DNA from: Micromonospora lutea
Lineage (GTDB): Bacteria > Actinomycetota > Actinomycetes > Mycobacteriales > Micromonosporaceae
Reading direction: 5' to 3'
Assembly: GCF_016863535.1 (NCBI RefSeq)
Contig: NZ_BOPB01000034.1
Coordinates: forward strand, 1 to 63,183
DNA length: 63,183 nt
Numbering within the stretch: the first letter of the stretch is position 1; each line of letters opens with the position of its first letter. Shown piece by piece: positions 59,816 to 63,183 of the stretch. The position numbers and the translations under genes were made by a program. Under the pieces are notes generated by a model, which searched no databases, was not told the DNA's origin, and saw only the letters and a list, made by a program, of their open reading frames with translations.

Positions 59816-60559
59816 ATGACCATCGCACTTCGGCGTCGCCTGCTGGCCGAGTTCGTCGGCACCGCCCTGCTGGTCACCGCCGTGGTCGGCTCCGGCATCA
59901 TGGCCACCACCCTCTCCCCCGGCGACGTCGGCCTCCAGCTTTTGGAGAACTCCACCGCCACCGTCTTCGCACTCGCCGCGCTGATCCTGATCTTCGGCCC
60001 CGTCTCCGGGGCCCACTTCAGCCCGGTCGTGTCCGCGGCCGACTGGTTCCTCGGCCGCCGTACCGGCACCGGCCTCACCGCCCGCGGCCTCGGCGCCTAC
60101 GTCGTGGCACAGGTGTTGGGCGGGATCGCTGGAGCGGTGCTGGCGAACCTGATGTTCGACCTGGCCGCCGTTGACTTCTCCGGCAAGGACCGCGCTGGAG
60201 GCCACTTGTGGCTGGGTGAGGTCGTCGCCACGGCTGGGCTGATCCTGCTGATCTTCGCTCTCGCCCGCTCCGGCCGCGCCGCCGTTGCACCCGCCGCTGT
60301 CGGCGCCTACATCGGCGCGGCGTACTGGTTCACCTCGTCCACCTCGTTCGCGAACCCGGCGGTCACCATCGGCCGCGCGTTCACCGACACCTTCGCCGGC
60401 ATCTCCCCCACCTCGGTGCCTGGGTTCGTCCTGGCCCAGATCGTCGGCCTCGCCGTCGGTGTCGGCCTGCTCGCCGCTCTCTACCCCGACCCGGGCGCCG
60501 CCGCGGACCAGGTTGTCGTCCCCACCGACGAGGACGCCGCCGTCGGCCGCCGCTCATGA
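59816..60559 (+). CDS. aqpS: AqpS-like MIP channel (aquaglyceroporin)
   Basis: A 247-aa channel with six membrane segments. The second NPA box is intact (FANPAVTIGR, Asn180), but the first is SPV (GAHFSPVVS, Ser69), a clear departure from the canonical pair. This is compatible with a specialised channel such as the AqpS proteins of ars operons, where arsenite made by ArsC leaves the cell down its gradient. GGGAG lies upstream of ATG 59816. It is followed by arsC after 176 bp. Confidence 0.88.
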   Translation: MTIALRRRLLAEFVGTALLVTAVVGSGIMATTLSPGDVGLQLLENSTATVFALAALILIFGPVSGAHFSPVVSAADWFLGRRTGTGLTARGLGAYVVAQVLGGIAGAVLANLMFDLAAVDFSGKDRAGGHLWLGEVVATAGLILLIFALARSGRAAVAPAAVGAYIGAAYWFTSSTSFANPAVTIGRAFTDTFAGISPTSVPGFVLAQIVGLAVGVGLLAALYPDPGAAADQVVVPTDEDAAVGRRS

Positions 60560-60735
60560 CAGCACGCGATACCAGCACGGCTCGGCCTGATCACGTCTTC
60601 GCCAACCGCCGCTACAACACCGGCCGCTACCACACCCCGTCGACCGCAACAGCAGCCCGGACCACCACCTGGCCCTCGACCCCGACGACGCACCGGTCAA
60701 CCACCCCCACGACTCGTACTGCAGGCAAGGCACCC

Positions 60736-61143
60736 ATGAGCGACAAGCCCAGCGTCCTGTTCGTCTGCATCCACAACGCCGGCCGCTCCCAGATGGCCGC
60801 TGGCTGGCTGCGCCACCTCGGCGGCGACGCCGTTGAGGTCCGCTCCGCTGGCTCCGCCCCCGCCGACCAGATCAACCCTGTGGCGGTAGAGGCCATGCGC
60901 GAGGTCGGCATCGACATCAAGGCCAACAAGCCGAAGATCCTCGACTACGCCACTGCCGAAGCCTCTGACGTCATCATCACGATGGGCTGCGGCGACGTCT
61001 GCCCGGCCTTCCCGGGCAAGCGGTACGAGGACTGGAAGCTCGAGGACCCCGCCGGCCAGGGGCTGAGAACGGTCCGTCTTATCCGTGACGAGATCCGCAC
61101 CCGGGTGGAGAACCTCCTCGCCGATCTCACCCCCGCCGGCTGA
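60736..61143 (+). CDS. arsC: arsenate reductase, low-molecular-weight phosphatase type
   Basis: A 135-aa enzyme. The P-loop VCIHNAGRSQM gives the nucleophile Cys11 and Arg17. Two further cysteines in MGCGDVCPAFPG (Cys85, Cys89) and the YEDWKLEDP segment with its aspartate complete the active site. The relay could be thioredoxin-like (three cysteines) or, in actinomycetes, mycothiol/mycoredoxin-linked; the sequence alone does not decide. AAGG lies before ATG 60736. It reduces arsenate to arsenite for exit through the aquaporin. Confidence 0.92.
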   Translation: MSDKPSVLFVCIHNAGRSQMAAGWLRHLGGDAVEVRSAGSAPADQINPVAVEAMREVGIDIKANKPKILDYATAEASDVIITMGCGDVCPAFPGKRYEDWKLEDPAGQGLRTVRLIRDEIRTRVENLLADLTPAG

Positions 61144-61319
61144 CCTACAGCGGCGGAGGAACAAACGCGAACTGGCAGCGGCGGCCTGCTGTAGGAGGAT
61201 CGTCCGGCAGCGGGCGGCGAGCCAAGCCCACTGGCGCCGCCCGCTCTGCGTTCTGAGCGTCCGCCGAACATCGACCAGACAGAGCGACGAGTTGTCGCGT
61301 GATGCCTTCCGCCCCTGAA
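61144..61319. other. region between arsC and the transposase fragment
   Basis: No gene is recognised. CTACAGC at 61145-61151 is complementary to GCTGTAG at 61188-61194, a weak stem that might serve as a terminator of the ars operon. Confidence 0.3.
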
Positions 61320-61324
61320 CTACC

Positions 61325-61824
61325 TCAGCGGTACCGCCTTTGTGGAGTAGACCCGGCGACCGTCACCCAGGTCGGCCCACGGGCGCATCTTGCGGAAGGG
61401 TATGCCGCGGTCCTGGTGATCCCGTTCAGCTCTGCGACCGGGACCAGCAGCCGGGCTGACTCGCCACCGGGCTCGACAGCTGCGGGCAGTCTGGTGGCCC
61501 AGTCGGGTGGGTTCGTGACGAAGAGGTTCCGCTTGGAGCCCTTGCCTCCCATGGCCACTCCGTAGTTGATCACCGTGACGGGTGAGGTCCCATCCCGCTG
61601 CCAACGCCGAAACAGCGCGTACACCGCCGCCCAGGATCCGTAGCACTCCGGAACGTCCCGCCACGGGCGCCGACCCGTGTCCGCCACCGAATCCCATCAA
61701 TAAGCTGCCGTTTCGTCCATGTCGACGGCCGACCTGGCCTACGCTCCACAGGCAGCAACGGCTCCAGCGCCACCCACTGTGCGTCGGTCAAGTCGTGCCG
61801 CCTCGCCACCGCTAGGGTGTTCAC
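61325..61824 (-). mobile_element. IS5-type transposase fragment joined to unrelated sequence
   Basis: From GTG 61824 the frame reads RHDLTDAQWVALEPLLPVER and TKRQLIDGIRW, the N-terminus of IS5-family DDE transposases. A frameshift near 61690 moves the match to another frame (PWRDVPECYGSWAAVYALFR, RRWQRDGT). Near 61590 the similarity ends and a different coding-like sequence follows (VAMGGKGSKRNLFVTNPPDW), the end of some other gene. No catalytic DDE residues remain. Confidence 0.7.
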
Positions 61825-61880
61825 GAGGTCTCCGATGTTCGAGTTCTGCTTGGTCGCTGAACCAGATACCGGAGACCTCG
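61824..61880. repeat. 11-bp perfect inverted repeat beside the IS fragment
   Basis: CGAGGTCTCCG (61824-61834) and CGGAGACCTCG (61870-61880). GGTGTTC also recurs in inverted order outside the pair. It may be two element ends facing each other, as left by adjacent insertions. Confidence 0.5.
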
Positions 61881-61938
61881 CTACATCTCGAACACCGACA
61901 CGCCAAGATCCTCAAGCCGGCAGCTCAAGCCCTGGCAC

Positions 61939-61959
61939 CGACTTCGACACCCGAAGTCG
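61939..61959. repeat. short perfect hairpin
   Basis: CGACTTCG and its complement around ACACC, between the IS fragment and the surface protein gene. Could be a terminator or part of an element end. Confidence 0.35.
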
Positions 61960-62201
61960 ACACCGATGCAACTCCGTACGGAACCTCGCGAGATCCCCAC
62001 CGCGCCTGCGCGCCCGACTTCATGCACACTGATCATCCCGCAGCCCTTGGTCCTGATCTTCCTCCCTCGACATGAAGAATGATCAACCATGGGCTGCGGC
62101 CGTGATCAGCCAGGGTCGATACAAACCGACCACAGGTTAAAGATCAAGCTAGGGGGCGCTGCAGCCTGCCGGTGTTCGGCCGCTGGGGCGACCTTGGTCG
62201 A

Positions 62202-63146
62202 TCAGGCCCGCAGGTGTAGGCGGCGGCGCCATGTGACGAGCACCAGCGCGAGGCCGACCGCGACGGCGGCGGTAGCCGCGCCGACGAGCAGCATGGTGTT
62301 GTCGCCGGTGACCGGCAGGCCCGGGCCGGCGCTCGCTGACACTGACGGCAACGCCGACGCCGACGCTGATGCCGATGGCGAGGTGCTCGGCGAGCTCACG
62401 GCGACCTTCTTCGCCGGCACGAAGATCTGCGGCTCGTCGCTGTCGTCGACGCGGACCTGCGCCAGCGTGTGGTTCTCCTCGCCGTTCTCGCCGGCCAGGA
62501 TCTTCCAGCCCGCCGGTGCGGTGAAGGTCAGCAGGACGTCGCCGGCGGGGAGGCGGGCGAAACGGAACAGGCCCTTGGCGTCCGTGATGGCCTCAGCGTA
62601 CTTCGTCTTGCCGTCGGCACTGGTGGCGACGACCTTGACACCCGGGACACCAGGTGTCCGGGGCGTCCACTCGGCGCCAGAGGACTCACCCTGGAAGACG
62701 TAGCCGCCGAGATCGTCGAAGGCGCCCCCCACCAGCAGCCGCACGCTGGTGACGTTGTCGGCGTCGTTGGCCTCACCGTTGTCGGCGGCAAGCGAGAAGG
62801 CGACGAATCCGTAGCCGGCCTGCCACGCCATGCGGTTGGTCTTGCCGGTGAGCTGAACGGTCTTGGTGGCGCCGGCAGCGAGATCGAAGTCAGTCGATAG
62901 CACACCGTAGGCGACATCCTCGACGCCCTCGCTGTCCCCGCCGGTGTAGTGCACACGCTTAGCGTCGACGGAGCTCTTGTTCTTCACCGTGACCGTGATG
63001 GTGAAGGTCTCGCCCTCGGCGTAGTTGGCCTTGTCGGCGGCGGAGCTCACCGCGATATCCGGCTTGGGGTCGGCGGCCAGGGCACCCGTTACCGGGAGGA
63101 CGGACACGATCATGCCCACAAGGGCGGCGGCGGCAAGTTTGCGCAT
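62202..63146 (-). CDS. LPVTG-anchored surface protein with CARDB-like and SdrD-B-like domains
   Basis: A 314-aa exported protein. Signal peptide (MRKLAAAALVGMIVSVLPVT, cleavage after ALAA). Residues 30-130 form a DUF11/CARDB-type beta domain (YAEGETFTITVTVKNKSSVD). Residues 145-245 form an SdrD-B/prealbumin-like domain (VPGVKVVATSADGKTKYAE, LFRFARLPAGDVLLTF). A Ser/Ala-rich linker leads to LPVTG at 277-281, a membrane helix and WRRR. It should be sortase-linked to the wall. GGAG precedes the ATG. It is unrelated in its body to the first LPVTG protein, but both use the same sorting motif. Confidence 0.9.
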   Translation of the reverse strand: MRKLAAAALVGMIVSVLPVTGALAADPKPDIAVSSAADKANYAEGETFTITVTVKNKSSVDAKRVHYTGGDSEGVEDVAYGVLSTDFDLAAGATKTVQLTGKTNRMAWQAGYGFVAFSLAADNGEANDADNVTSVRLLVGGAFDDLGGYVFQGESSGAEWTPRTPGVPGVKVVATSADGKTKYAEAITDAKGLFRFARLPAGDVLLTFTAPAGWKILAGENGEENHTLAQVRVDDSDEPQIFVPAKKVAVSSPSTSPSASASASALPSVSASAGPGLPVTGDNTMLLVGAATAAVAVGLALVLVTWRRRLHLRA

Positions 63147-63183
63147 GGAGGTCTCCGTGATGGGAGTGGGAATCAGCGCGATG

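Overview
The window is chromosomal DNA of a high-GC actinomycete, most likely a member of the Micromonosporaceae. Nearly every codon ends in G or C, GTG starts and four-base ATGA/GTGA overlaps are common, a large ATP-binding LuxR regulator is present, and there are two LPVTG-anchored surface proteins. No rRNA or tRNA gene was recognised. The region looks accessory: metabolic islands sit between decayed genes (Clp fragment, HAD fragment, truncated GNAT and MFS genes, transposase fragment, CRISPR remnant).

Layout. 1-8 kb: ECF-type sigma factor divergent from a DUF899 gene with a perfect palindrome between them, an AEC transporter, a LAL regulator and an LPVTG surface protein with a strong terminator. 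7.7-13 kb: a 160-bp hairpin element, several hypothetical genes, a frameshifted low-GC gene and a two-gene cassette of unknown function (669 aa with a YfaP/DUF2135-like domain plus a 131-aa partner). 13.2-18.6 kb: KstD-like flavoprotein and flavin monooxygenase behind an 18-bp palindrome, a two-repeat type I-E CRISPR remnant, a cytidylate-kinase-like gene and a GPH-type sugar symporter. 18.6-28.4 kb: phospholipase-D-like protein, FUSC membrane protein, glucose-6-phosphate dehydrogenase homologue divergent from an SMP-30 lactonase, GH3 beta-glucosidase, GNATs, an AhpD-like protein and a pirin.

28.9-47.2 kb is a large organosulfur island of three operons. Operon A (+): GntR, two-cluster ferredoxin, a deletion-generated substrate-binding-protein/ATPase chimera, and an AprA-like flavoprotein fused to nine HEAT repeats. 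Operon B (-): a Cys-rich leader peptide, flavin reductase, SsuA-SsuC-SsuB, NtaA/DszA-type monooxygenase, aldo/keto reductase and vanadium-haloperoxidase-like protein, closed by a strong terminator; a separate SsuD-like gene lies beyond it. Operon C (-): SsuA-SsuC-SsuB, a 42-aa ORF, a wrecked SfnB gene, SsuD, SsuE and a 44-aa ORF. All three operon promoters carry CCTA-N9-TAGG (one mismatch in operon C). The expected logic is uptake of sulfonates, reduction of FMN by SsuE or the flavin reductase, and oxygenolytic C-S cleavage by SsuD/DszA-type enzymes; the AprA/ferredoxin pair could act on the released sulfite or on a carbon-sulfur substrate (inference).

47.5-54 kb: TetR/NmrA divergent pair with paired operators, Clp fragment, DUF1345 and MscS membrane proteins, and a MazG-like protein. 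54.1-61.1 kb: an arsenic island with a broken MFS gene, a Cys-tailed flavoprotein, ArsN1-like acetyltransferase, three ArsR-type regulators (one fused to a low-molecular-weight phosphatase domain), ArsO-like monooxygenase, an AqpS-like aquaporin with a non-canonical first NPA box, and ArsC. No ArsB or Acr3 pump is present, so the aquaporin is the obvious arsenite exit. The window ends with an IS fragment and a second LPVTG surface protein.
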